A DNA stretch of 21,797 nt from a virus. Shown in pieces: positions 6,897 to 12,204 of the stretch (its first letter is position 1; every line of letters starts with the position of its first letter). The translations under genes and the position numbers were made by a program. Below the pieces are notes generated by a model, which was not told the DNA's origin, did no database searches, and saw only the letters and a program-made list of their open reading frames with translations. The stretch is taken from IMG/VR virus record IMGVR_UViG_3300041402_001266, positions 1 to 21,797 of that record. One strand, 5' to 3'.

Positions 6897-7181
6897 TTAG
6901 TTGCTCCCTATTTTTGAAACGGCCTTTATAAGTTCAGGGTCACCAGAAACCTTTAACAATCGGGCGGCTTCCTTATATTCACCGTTTGCGATATGCATCA
7001 TGGCCGACCTGAAATCCATAGAATCGTCAGCCAAATCAAAATTAATCCGTTCGGCTTTCTGCTCAGCGGGAGTTAACCATTCCCACATCTCTTTTGCTAT
7101 CCACTTTTCAATTTTAGTTTTGGGTTTCCATCTCCACTTATCTCCGGTGGCTTCGGTCAATAAATCTTTAAAAGTGCTCAT
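6897..7181 (-). CDS. Protein of unknown function, 94 residues
   Basis: A 94-residue helical protein starting MSTFKDLLTEATGDKWRWKPKTKIEKWIAKEMWEW, rich in Trp and Lys in the N-terminal third and ending in two short amphipathic helices. The start resembles the N-terminal FKDLLTEA segments seen on many T4-type phage proteins, but that is not diagnostic. AAGGA lies 7 nt before the ATG, which shares 1 base with the stop of the metallopeptidase gene. It is likely translated together with that gene. Function unknown. Confidence 0.72.
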   Translation of the reverse strand: MSTFKDLLTEATGDKWRWKPKTKIEKWIAKEMWEWLTPAEQKAERINFDLADDSMDFRSAMMHIANGEYKEAARLLKVSGDPELIKAVSKIGSN

Positions 7182-8071
7182 TAAATTTCCTTATTTAATA
7201 GCCTTGGAGATATTCTCCAATCAGTTCCGTCCGGCGTATTGGTAATCCGGCAGGTTTTCAAATTGACTCTTTTTACGATGCCGGTTATCTTGGTGGTTTT
7301 TCGTTTGCTGCTCCAAAACCAAACCTTGTCCCCGACCTGCACGTCCCCACCTGTTACCACGTGGCGTTTGGGCGGCGTAAAAAGCGGTTTGAATTTTTCA
7401 TCCGTTTCTCTGGCCTTTACCAACATATCCAAATATTTCCGATAGTCGGTTATTGCCCCTTTGCCATCAATATAACTATTGCCATCGGCTTCAACACAAA
7501 CCGATACCATCATCCCAAATTGTCCGGCCACAAAAGCCTTTTCAAATTCGGCCTTGACCGGATCTACCTTGGGCGGTGCCGGTGCATTCAGTGCGGCTAT
7601 TTTAAGTTCATCCCATCTCGGCTCGATATGCTCCATCCATAAATCATAAAGCATCTGCTGATATTTACCAAATGAGCGACCGTGGGCTTTGCGTTTGTAT
7701 TGAAAATATGGTGCATTAGCACGTTCGGATTCGGCTCTGGCGTCTCCATCGTTTATAACATGGGCGACCTCATGCAAAAAAGTCCATGCGGTATGGCGAT
7801 ATAATACCACTCGGCGTTTGGCAGTCCATGCGGTTCCCCATCGTTGGGTCGTCTGGCGATGTGAGAGTTCTACCGATATAATGTCCTCACCCATATCGTA
7901 TAAAAACTGCATAAAATCGGATACAACAGAATCGTCAATAATGTGATTTTGCAATCTGACCCGTTCCATTTCGGAAACCGGACAAGTGGAGTTTCCGGTG
8001 CCGGATCTTTTTGCTACTTTAAATCGGCTGTTGCTTAAGTAATTCGGCCTGTTATCAAAAATGGTTGTCAT
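7181..8071 (-). CDS. Putative zinc metallopeptidase with C-terminal KOW/SH3-like segment
   Basis: A 296-residue protein with a zinc-peptidase motif FLHEVAHVIND (H100, E101, H104) followed 26 residues later by AHGRSFGKYQQMLYDL (H130). The HExxH plus distal HG-x-x-F pattern resembles SprT-like and related phage metallopeptidases. A basic beta segment (about 66-92) precedes the active site, as in those proteins. A long insertion-like region (about 150-240) links to a C-terminal GDKVWFWSSKRKTTKITGIVKRV stretch (about 246-268) resembling a KOW/SH3-type beta barrel, possibly for nucleic-acid or protein binding. It is the first gene after promoter copy 2, so early and strong expression is likely. 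The target is unknown; a host-protein protease is plausible. The peptidase call rests on motif order, not on an alignment. Confidence 0.78.
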   Translation of the reverse strand: MTTIFDNRPNYLSNSRFKVAKRSGTGNSTCPVSEMERVRLQNHIIDDSVVSDFMQFLYDMGEDIISVELSHRQTTQRWGTAWTAKRRVVLYRHTAWTFLHEVAHVINDGDARAESERANAPYFQYKRKAHGRSFGKYQQMLYDLWMEHIEPRWDELKIAALNAPAPPKVDPVKAEFEKAFVAGQFGMMVSVCVEADGNSYIDGKGAITDYRKYLDMLVKARETDEKFKPLFTPPKRHVVTGGDVQVGDKVWFWSSKRKTTKITGIVKRVNLKTCRITNTPDGTDWRISPRLLNKEI

Positions 8072-8078
8072 ATTTATT

Positions 8079-8165
8079 TCTCCTTTTGTTGACCGTTTCT
8101 TTCCATTCTATAACTGTTATCGGCACTTGTCAACAAAACTTTAGCTTTTTCTCAAATTATTTTTA
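8079..8165 (-). promoter_or_regulatory. Early sigma70-type promoter, repeat copy 2
   Basis: Minus-strand TTGACA (8133-8128), 17-nt spacer and TAGAAT (8110-8105), with the same A-rich upstream tract and leader as copy 1 (87 identical positions by eye). It drives the metallopeptidase gene at 8071. Confidence 0.88.
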
Positions 8166-8222
8166 TGCCAAGTTTCAGGTGTAAACATTTCAAATAGTTA
8201 CTGATTTCGTAACGCTTATCTA

Positions 8223-8254
8223 CCGAAAATTGTCAGTTTTATGACAATTTCCGG
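8223..8254 (-). terminator. Hairpin between operons, terminator-like
   Basis: Two 13-nt arms (8223-8235 and 8242-8254) around a 6-nt loop. As minus-strand RNA every position pairs (one G-U); on the plus strand the same position is an A-C mismatch, which supports the minus-strand RNA as the functional form. It follows the stop at 8284 and precedes promoter copy 2. There is no clear run of U after it, so it may be a weak terminator or a 3'-end stabiliser. Confidence 0.5.
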
Positions 8255-8283
8255 CAAATTATCGGCGGATTAGGGAGAGGGGT

Positions 8284-8481
8284 TTACTTTTTCTGCGGCA
8301 CAATATCGACCGTCATATCGGAATTGTATTTGATTTCATCCTCAACCTCTTTGGAGGAGAGGTATTTGCCGATGGGAAATTTAATGGTATTCACAGCCTT
8401 TACCACTTTGAAGCAATCCCTTTCATATCCGTTAATGTGCCGGAGGTCAGATACAACAATTTTTTCCTTTTTGCTCGTCAT
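8284..8481 (-). CDS. Protein of unknown function, 65 residues
   Basis: A 65-residue protein MTSKKEKIVVSDLRHINGYERDC, last gene before the intergenic hairpin. The start at 8481 is favoured over an upstream in-frame ATG because AAGGAG lies 8 nt before it and the upstream extension lies in the preceding gene. It is a mixed charged sequence with a short beta-like region; no motif recognised. Confidence 0.7.
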   Translation of the reverse strand: MTSKKEKIVVSDLRHINGYERDCFKVVKAVNTIKFPIGKYLSSKEVEDEIKYNSDMTVDIVPQKK

Positions 8482-8494
8482 GATTATTTCTCCT

Positions 8495-8782
8495 TTATTT
8501 CGGTTTGGATTTTGTCCAGACTTCGAACATCCTTTGCATGGTTGCTGCTGAATCAAGGGCATTGTATTCACCCTTTGCCTTCAACCATTCCACGAATTTC
8601 CGTTGCTGTGCAATTCGTTCGTTCATTTTATCGTCCCGTTTTCTTTTAAATATTTCTTTAATGGCATTCTTAATCACTCTCCCTGTTGGCAGAAATTTTA
8701 TTTTACATTTATCTGATATTTCCATGTCATGTTCAAATAACATTATGCCATTTTCATCTATGATATTCATTATAACTTTCAT
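8495..8782 (-). CDS. Protein of unknown function, 95 residues
   Basis: A 95-residue protein. Residues 1-35 read as beta strands (MKVIMNIIDENGIMLFEHDMEISDKCKI) and the rest as basic helices (NAIKEIFKRKRDDKMNERIAQQRKFVEWLKAKGEY), ending in KSKPK. AAGGAG precedes the ATG by 6 nt. The helical half is strongly basic and might bind nucleic acid. No family recognised. Confidence 0.72.
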   Translation of the reverse strand: MKVIMNIIDENGIMLFEHDMEISDKCKIKFLPTGRVIKNAIKEIFKRKRDDKMNERIAQQRKFVEWLKAKGEYNALDSAATMQRMFEVWTKSKPK

Positions 8783-8791
8783 TATTTCTCC

Positions 8792-8863
8792 TTATATTGG
8801 TTTTAAAATACCGGATAAATATCCGATGATGATTGCCAGTTGGATTATAATAATTAATTTCAT
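8792..8863 (-). CDS. Hydrophobic micro-protein, 23 residues
   Basis: A 23-codon ORF, MKLIIIIQLAIIIGYLSGIL plus KPI, that is one uninterrupted membrane-helix-like segment. AGGA lies 8 nt before the ATG and the gene falls exactly between two well-supported genes, with its TAA placed just before the ribosome binding site of the next. Its size is below what can be claimed firmly. If real, it is a single-pass membrane peptide. Confidence 0.4.
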   Translation of the reverse strand: MKLIIIIQLAIIIGYLSGILKPI

Positions 8864-8864
8864 T

Positions 8865-8900
8865 TTAGAATCCTGTAATGGTTACGGTATAGTTGCTCAT
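8865..8900 (-). CDS. Possible 11-residue micro-ORF
   Basis: ATG AGC ... TAA encoding MSNYTVTITGF. The ATG overlaps the TGA of the preceding small ORF (ATGA), the type of junction used elsewhere in this genome, and the stop is 1 nt before the next micro-ORF. It may be a leader or coupling peptide rather than a functional protein. Low certainty. Confidence 0.25.
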   Translation of the reverse strand: MSNYTVTITGF

Positions 8901-9001
8901 GTTATTGTCAATTTGAAACCCATCCCTTCCCGTTTGAGTTGGGCGACATAGATGGCCATAAGTTTCATATCACCTTCGGTTTTTTGAAATTCAACTTTCA
9001 T
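8897..9001 (-). CDS. Small protein, 34 residues
   Basis: A 34-residue ORF, MKVEFQKTEGDMKLMAIYVA then QLKREGMGFKLTIT. A strong AAAGGAG lies 7 nt before the ATG, directly comparable with neighbouring genes, and the gene exactly fills the gap after the ligase-like gene. The short beta-alpha-beta character is compatible with a mini fold. Function unknown. Confidence 0.58.
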   Translation of the reverse strand: MKVEFQKTEGDMKLMAIYVAQLKREGMGFKLTIT

Positions 9002-9013
9002 TTTATTTCTCCT

Positions 9014-9625
9014 TTAAAATTTATATCTACCACTTGGTTTGCGGACTTTAAACATCCAGTTTGATTCGGCGGCGGACGTCCGGCCTATATTTATCATGCC
9101 GTGGACGTTTTTCATTACCAGTCCCTCAAATTCATCCGAAGGGTCGGAAGCATATTTCTCATATACCCTTTTAAAATCGGTGCTATGTTGGGCGATGAGC
9201 GTGATTTTTGAGGTATCCATATCCTCAATCCTCAATTCGAGCATGGCTCTGCGTGACCAATATTGCAATTTATTTAATAGCTCGTCTCTCCAAATAAATA
9301 CATCCCATAATACAAGTTTATTGCGGATGCCGGTTGTTTTGTTATGCCGGAGTTCACTATCAAATAGGAAGTATCCCTTGGGAAATCTGGCCTTTAATTC
9401 GGCGACCATTTCGGGGTCAGGGTCGTCATTATATTTGAGTTTTTTGCCGTGGCGTCCCCAAAACTCGACCTTGCCGTCCATTATATGCAAGCAACAACGT
9501 TGCCCATTATATTTGGGCTCTGCGACATAGTCGTCATCGTTGCTCATATCCCCAAATAATTCTTGGTCGATAGTCGTCAAGACCGGCTTTTCGGGATAAA
9601 AATATTTAAAGTTTTTGATTTTCAT
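9014..9625 (-). CDS. Small ATP-dependent ligase-like nucleotidyltransferase
   Basis: A 203-residue protein holding the nucleotidyltransferase core of ATP-dependent DNA/RNA ligases: motif I EPKYNGQR (predicted adenylated Lys K38), motif III FLFDSEL (D89, E91), IIIa LVLWDVF (104-110), motif IV DEFEGLVMK (164-172) and motif V SNWMFKVRKP (K193, K196). The protein ends right after motif V, so the OB-fold or other C-terminal domain is absent. T4 DNA ligase is 487 residues and RNA ligases about 330-370, so this is unusually small. Motif I has Asn where DNA ligases usually have Asp (KxDG). It may be a minimal ligase, or act with an OB-fold partner. AGGAG lies 6 nt before the ATG. Substrate (DNA or RNA) cannot be decided here. 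Confidence 0.85.
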   Translation of the reverse strand: MKIKNFKYFYPEKPVLTTIDQELFGDMSNDDDYVAEPKYNGQRCCLHIMDGKVEFWGRHGKKLKYNDDPDPEMVAELKARFPKGYFLFDSELRHNKTTGIRNKLVLWDVFIWRDELLNKLQYWSRRAMLELRIEDMDTSKITLIAQHSTDFKRVYEKYASDPSDEFEGLVMKNVHGMINIGRTSAAESNWMFKVRKPSGRYKF

Positions 9626-9634
9626 TTCAATCTC

Positions 9635-9826
9635 CTAAAAAGGAATGTCCTCTTCCAAATGGTCGGCTTTGGTTATTTTTTTAATTAGGCAGGGGTCACA
9701 AAGGCCACCGTGCGGCAGGATGGCATGTTTGCCATCAAATATCGTATTGCAATCGTCACAAAGCCAAAGATATTCGGTATCATCGAGTTCATCAATTTGT
9801 TGAAATTCGGTCGGGTTTGCGAGCAT
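9635..9826 (-). CDS. Small zinc-binding protein (two CxxC)
   Basis: A 63-residue acidic protein with CDDC and CDPC pairs about 20 residues apart, a zinc-ribbon arrangement. ATG at 9826 is chosen because GAGG lies 7 nt upstream; an in-frame GTG 9 nt earlier overlaps that site. It is followed by the ligase-like gene after 9 nt and probably translated with it. Partner unknown. Confidence 0.72.
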   Translation of the reverse strand: MLANPTEFQQIDELDDTEYLWLCDDCNTIFDGKHAILPHGGLCDPCLIKKITKADHLEEDIPF

Positions 9827-9856
9827 AATGTACACCTCATGTTGTATATTTTGAAA

Positions 9857-9871
9857 ATTCTACTATTTATA
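9857..9871 (-). promoter_or_regulatory. Promoter-like TATAAATA/TAGAAT sequence
   Basis: On the minus strand, TATAAATA (9871-9864), identical to the T4 late promoter core, is followed by TAGAAT (9862-9857). There is no -35 match at the right distance. It lies between the palindrome and the zinc-protein start. Given that the late motif of this phage appears to be GGTAAATA, function is doubtful. Confidence 0.25.
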
Positions 9872-9886
9872 TGTTGTATTTCGCCG

Positions 9887-9940
9887 CCGCATGGAATCTG
9901 ATTCCATGCGGTATTCCATGCGGTTCCGGTTGGTTACCGG
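9887..9940. repeat. 25-bp perfect palindrome with an extra half-site
   Basis: CCGCATGGAATC (9887-9898), one T, then its exact inverse GATTCCATGCGG (9900-9911). The right half is repeated directly (ATTCCATGCGG, 9913-9923), and a further 5-bp hairpin (9926-9930 with 9936-9940) overlaps the stop of the next gene. No U-run follows on the minus strand. It may be an RNA processing or stabilising hairpin, or a protein-binding site. Confidence 0.6.
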
Positions 9941-10557
9941 ATTGAAGGCTTGCTTTGTCTCATAAAAACCTTGAGGTCGGCCAGTCCGTCCGGTTTCAGT
10001 TCGGTATATACGGCTTCGTCAAAGTTTTCGGATACCTTATAGGTTACCGTGGTTTCAAAAAAGTCATTCCATCGGTCTCCCAAAAGTTCCATCAGCTCTT
10101 TTTGCTTGGCCTCATCGGTAAAAACTTCCGAGTTAATTTTTACGACATAATCCTTTTCAATCAGGTCATCGGCGGCGTCCCCTAAAAGGCCGTTGATATC
10201 CTCTACATCGTCCGGCGAGAAGCTCCATTTGTTGGCGGTGATAAAATTTACCGTATTTCCTTCGGTGCCCTCAATCTTGCGGGATTTCTTAAAGCGTCCG
10301 GCAAAGGCTTCGTCATCGTGGCGTCCCCTGCCAAATTCAAGGATGCTCTTTTCGGCCTTGGCAATATCCGATTTGGCTTCCTTGGCCTTTTTCTTGGCGA
10401 CAATCAGGTTGGTGATGTCGGCTTTTACGGTTTCCGGTGCGTCTGTTATAATGGTGTCGTCCGTCTTTTTGGCGGTGCTCTTTTCGGCGACCTTGGCGTT
10501 ACCAGTTACCGTGGCCATAAAATCCGGTGTATTTGCTTTTTTCTTTGCTTGTGCCAT
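9934..10557 (-). CDS. Protein of unknown function, first gene after early promoter copy 3
   Basis: A 207-residue protein. Residues 1-60 are Ala/Lys/Thr-rich and probably disordered; 55-85 form a helix with alternating Lys/Glu (IVAKKKAKEAKSDIAKAEKSI); the rest is a mixed alpha/beta domain with an FGRGRHDDEAFAGRFKKSRKI segment and acidic stretches. No enzyme motif. AAGGAG lies 7 nt before the ATG. It directly follows the strong promoter at 10590-10650, suggesting an abundant early product such as a nucleic-acid-binding or scaffold protein. The ssDNA-binding protein gp32 is not recognisable here (no zinc site, no acidic C-tail). Function unknown. Confidence 0.75.
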   Translation of the reverse strand: MAQAKKKANTPDFMATVTGNAKVAEKSTAKKTDDTIITDAPETVKADITNLIVAKKKAKEAKSDIAKAEKSILEFGRGRHDDEAFAGRFKKSRKIEGTEGNTVNFITANKWSFSPDDVEDINGLLGDAADDLIEKDYVVKINSEVFTDEAKQKELMELLGDRWNDFFETTVTYKVSENFDEAVYTELKPDGLADLKVFMRQSKPSIR

Positions 10558-10589
10558 GTTTACTTCTCCTTTTTAGTTTTAGTTTCCTA

Positions 10590-10650
10590 ACCGTTTCTTT
10601 CCATTCTATAACTGTTATCGGCCTTTGTCAACAAAACTTTAGCTTTTTCT
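10590..10650 (-). promoter_or_regulatory. Early sigma70-type promoter, repeat copy 3
   Basis: Minus-strand TTGACA (10631-10626), 17-nt spacer and TAGAAT (10608-10603). Sixty-one bases match copies 1 and 2 with two differences in the spacer. The upstream A-rich part lies inside the last codons of the RNase HI gene (10639 onward), so the promoter begins within a coding region. Confidence 0.87.
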
Positions 10651-11193
10651 TCGATTATTTTCCATTTCTTTTGCGATTTCTTCTGGCGTGTAATGCTTTG
10701 TTTTATATACGAATGTGCCACGTCCCGCCGCAACCTCATCCTTAGTTTTATAAGGTTTGATATATAAATATCCAGTGGGATTATTTTTCTCCCCGTTTTT
10801 CCTGGATTCCAAGGCTAATTTATCGGCCTGTTTATTACCATAACTTTCATCGTGGCCTTTGACCCATTCAAACGATAAATCTTTATATTGTTTCAGCAAC
10901 CTTTTAATTTTTTTGATTAATTTGGTATTTTTCTTCGGCTTCCAATATTTATTGGTTATGACCCCGATGCAATATTTCGAATCGGTGATTATTTTAATGC
11001 GGTGATTTTGATATTGTTTTAATTTCTGCAGGGCGACTTTGATAGCGGTGAGTTCGGCAATATTATTCGTTCCCATGCCGACATATTTGGAAAATTTAAT
11101 CTCTTTGCCTTTATATTTGACATAGATACCTATTCCCATATGTTTGGTTTGATGAGGACATGACCCATCCGTATAAACATAAATTATATTCAT
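10639..11193 (-). CDS. rnhA: Ribonuclease HI
   Basis: Degrades RNA in RNA-DNA hybrids, for instance to remove primers. All catalytic residues of RNase HI are visible: D9 in YTDGSC, E47 in NIAELTA, D71 in ITDSKY, H114 in VKGHDE and D124 in NKQADKLA. The core is about 130 residues; a further 50-residue basic tail (135-184) follows, ending YTPEEIAKEMENNRRKS. Start: ATG at 11193 has GGGAGAGG 6 nt upstream and begins right before the first strand; an in-frame ATG at 11217 would place 8 extra residues over this site. T4's own RNase H is of the unrelated FEN-1 type, so this is a different solution to the same task. It is the first gene of the leftward arm. Confidence 0.95.
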   Translation of the reverse strand: MNIIYVYTDGSCPHQTKHMGIGIYVKYKGKEIKFSKYVGMGTNNIAELTAIKVALQKLKQYQNHRIKIITDSKYCIGVITNKYWKPKKNTKLIKKIKRLLKQYKDLSFEWVKGHDESYGNKQADKLALESRKNGEKNNPTGYLYIKPYKTKDEVAAGRGTFVYKTKHYTPEEIAKEMENNRRKS

Positions 11194-11263
11194 AAGAAAC
11201 CTCTCCCATAGAAACAAATGCTTGCTTGGTTAACTTAGATTGAAAAATTAAAAAGCAAAACAT

Positions 11264-11291
11264 TTGACATTATTTTTAATTCGACTAAACT
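11264..11291 (+). promoter_or_regulatory. Possible plus-strand sigma70 promoter
   Basis: Perfect -35 TTGACA (11264-11269), 16-nt spacer, -10-like TAAACT (11286-11291, four of six matches). Upstream is an A-rich tract (about 11240-11262) like an UP element. It would transcribe the hairpin-rich region to its right rather than any gene close by. Confidence 0.45.
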
Positions 11292-11340
11292 TATCAAAAG
11301 ATAAGAAAACCATTTCGATATATCAGGAGATAGTTTTTTG

Positions 11341-11593
11341 CTAATGCCAAGATAGCATTTGCAGACCTTCCCAAGTCTGCTATGGTCATTAGTTTAGAAG
11401 CTTAAAGCCTCATGGCCGATTCCCACCATTTGCAATTATTTTATCCTGTTCGTCCCCGTTTCAATTTCGCTTTAATTTTTAACCTTATCACATTTGATGA
11501 TGAACTTTAGGTGTACGAATGGTTTTTTTAGTTATGGTCCCCAATCAAGCCGATTCAAGGCTCGTGCGGGATGGCACCAATCGAACCGCACGA
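11341..11593 (+). ncRNA. Candidate structured RNA (strand uncertain)
   Basis: Two structured parts. First, CTAATG (11341-11346) pairs with CATTAG (11387-11392), enclosing CC/GG, ATA/TAT and a 6-bp stem GCAGAC/GTCTGC with an 8-nt loop (about 17 bp in all). Second, AGCC/GGCT (11548-11551, 11559-11562) directly abuts an 8-bp GC-rich stem TCGTGCGG/CCGCACGA (11562-11569, 11586-11593) with a 16-nt loop. A promoter-like site points into the region from each side (11264 plus strand; 11618 minus strand). It is not a tRNA. This is inference from pairing by eye. Confidence 0.35.
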
Positions 11594-11609
11594 AATTTAG
11601 TTAAAACTA

Positions 11610-11618
11610 TATTTACCG
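11610..11618 (-). promoter_or_regulatory. Late promoter motif, minus strand
   Basis: CGGTAAATA on the minus strand, preceded by TTTAAA exactly as at 20353 and 21166. It would transcribe leftward through the hairpin region toward RNase HI. It sits 12 bp from the rightward late promoter at 11631. Confidence 0.55.
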
Positions 11619-11630
11619 TTTAAATGGATT

Positions 11631-11638
11631 GGTAAATA
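11631..11638 (+). promoter_or_regulatory. Late promoter motif GGTAAATA before the tail tube gene
   Basis: GGTAAATA, one of six non-coding or gene-boundary copies in the window. By analogy with T4 late promoters transcription should begin about 6 nt after the motif, near 11644, which excludes the ATG at 11642 and supports the start at 11684 for the tail gene. Confidence 0.7.
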
Positions 11639-11683
11639 GTAATGGGAACAAGTATACCAAAAATCAAGAGGAATTGTCAAAAA

Positions 11684-12181
11684 ATGGCTGAAACAAAACC
11701 AGGAATATATAATTTCAATTTTGAGAATCGATTTCGGGTCACCTTCTTATCGGACCGACCGGACGTCAGAAATTTGGGCGGCACCTGTATTACTTTAAAT
11801 TTACCGAGTTTTATTATGGGAGTTACCCCGCAACCAACTTCAATTCGCATAATTCATATCCCCGGAGATTCATTGGAATTTGAGGAAGTGAATATGCAAT
11901 TTTTGGTTCAAGAGGAACTTGAAAATTGGCAGACTTTTGCCGACTGGATTGTCCGGCTAAGAAATCCTAATGAAATTGCTTTAGAACGGGACGTGATTGA
12001 TATCGGTATTGATATTTTAAACGCAAAATTTCAAACCATTATGGAGTGTACCTTAATCGATGCTTTTCCATTTACCATATCTGATATCCCGATGAATTTT
12101 CAAATTGATGATATTGAACCGGCCAGAATGGACGTTACATTTAAAGTAAACAATTTTACATATCAAAGAGTGTCAAATTAG
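11684..12181 (+). CDS. gp19: Tail tube protein, gp19-like
   Basis: A 165-residue protein with the size (T4 gp19 163 residues) and strand pattern of a myovirus tail tube protein: N-terminal segment FNFENRFRVTFLS, a short NLPSFIMGV loop, IRIIHIPGDSLEFEEVNMQFLVQEELENWQTFADWIVRL (compare the DDWTVTVMNDE and KFVDWQ region of T4 gp19), and C-terminal strands ending DVTFKVNNFTYQ. It would polymerise as hexameric rings inside the sheath. Start at ATG 11684, with AGAGG about 12 nt upstream; an ATG at 11642 falls before the expected late transcript start. A related tube-fold protein such as gp54 or another baseplate protein is not excluded. The sheath gene gp18 is not in this window. Confidence 0.72.
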   Translation: MAETKPGIYNFNFENRFRVTFLSDRPDVRNLGGTCITLNLPSFIMGVTPQPTSIRIIHIPGDSLEFEEVNMQFLVQEELENWQTFADWIVRLRNPNEIALERDVIDIGIDILNAKFQTIMECTLIDAFPFTISDIPMNFQIDDIEPARMDVTFKVNNFTYQRVSN

Positions 12182-12198
12182 CGAATTTATAGTATAAT
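12170..12198 (+). promoter_or_regulatory. Possible sigma70 promoter at the uvsY start
   Basis: Perfect TATAAT (12193-12198) with a 4/6 -35 match GTGTCA (12170-12175) at 17 nt. The -10 ends only 6 nt before the uvsY ATG, so a transcript would be leaderless or start at the ATG. It could allow uvsY to be made before the late genes. Confidence 0.4.
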
Positions 12199-12204
12199 AG
12201 AGTC

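Larger units (their letters stand above)
11194..11683. other. Non-coding region between divergent arms
   Basis: About 490 bp with no convincing gene. It holds, from left to right: the RNase HI leader, a plus-strand sigma70-like promoter (11264-11291), a long imperfect hairpin (11341-11392), an AT-rich stretch with a T7 run (11523-11529), two abutting hairpins (11548-11593), and two divergent late promoters (11610-11638). In T4-type phages such a junction between early and late arms is a natural site for control elements or small RNAs. No origin-like iterated repeats are seen. Confidence 0.7.

Noticed and set aside
7662-7669. GGTAAATA on the minus strand
   Set aside because: It lies inside the metallopeptidase coding sequence (Gly-Lys-Tyr codons), has no TTAAA or AT-rich flank and no late gene follows; probably chance.
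11294-11389. 31-codon minus-strand ORF in the intergenic region
   Set aside because: No ribosome binding site, length expected by chance, and it coincides with the hairpin arms.
11400-11440. tRNA-like 3' end (GATTCCCACCA)
   Set aside because: No matching acceptor, D or anticodon arms could be paired around it.
11642-11686. Upstream ATG for the tail tube protein
   Set aside because: It is 4 nt after the late promoter motif, so it would not be in the late transcript, and the extra 14 residues are basic and unlike the family; the ATG at 11684 gives the normal length.
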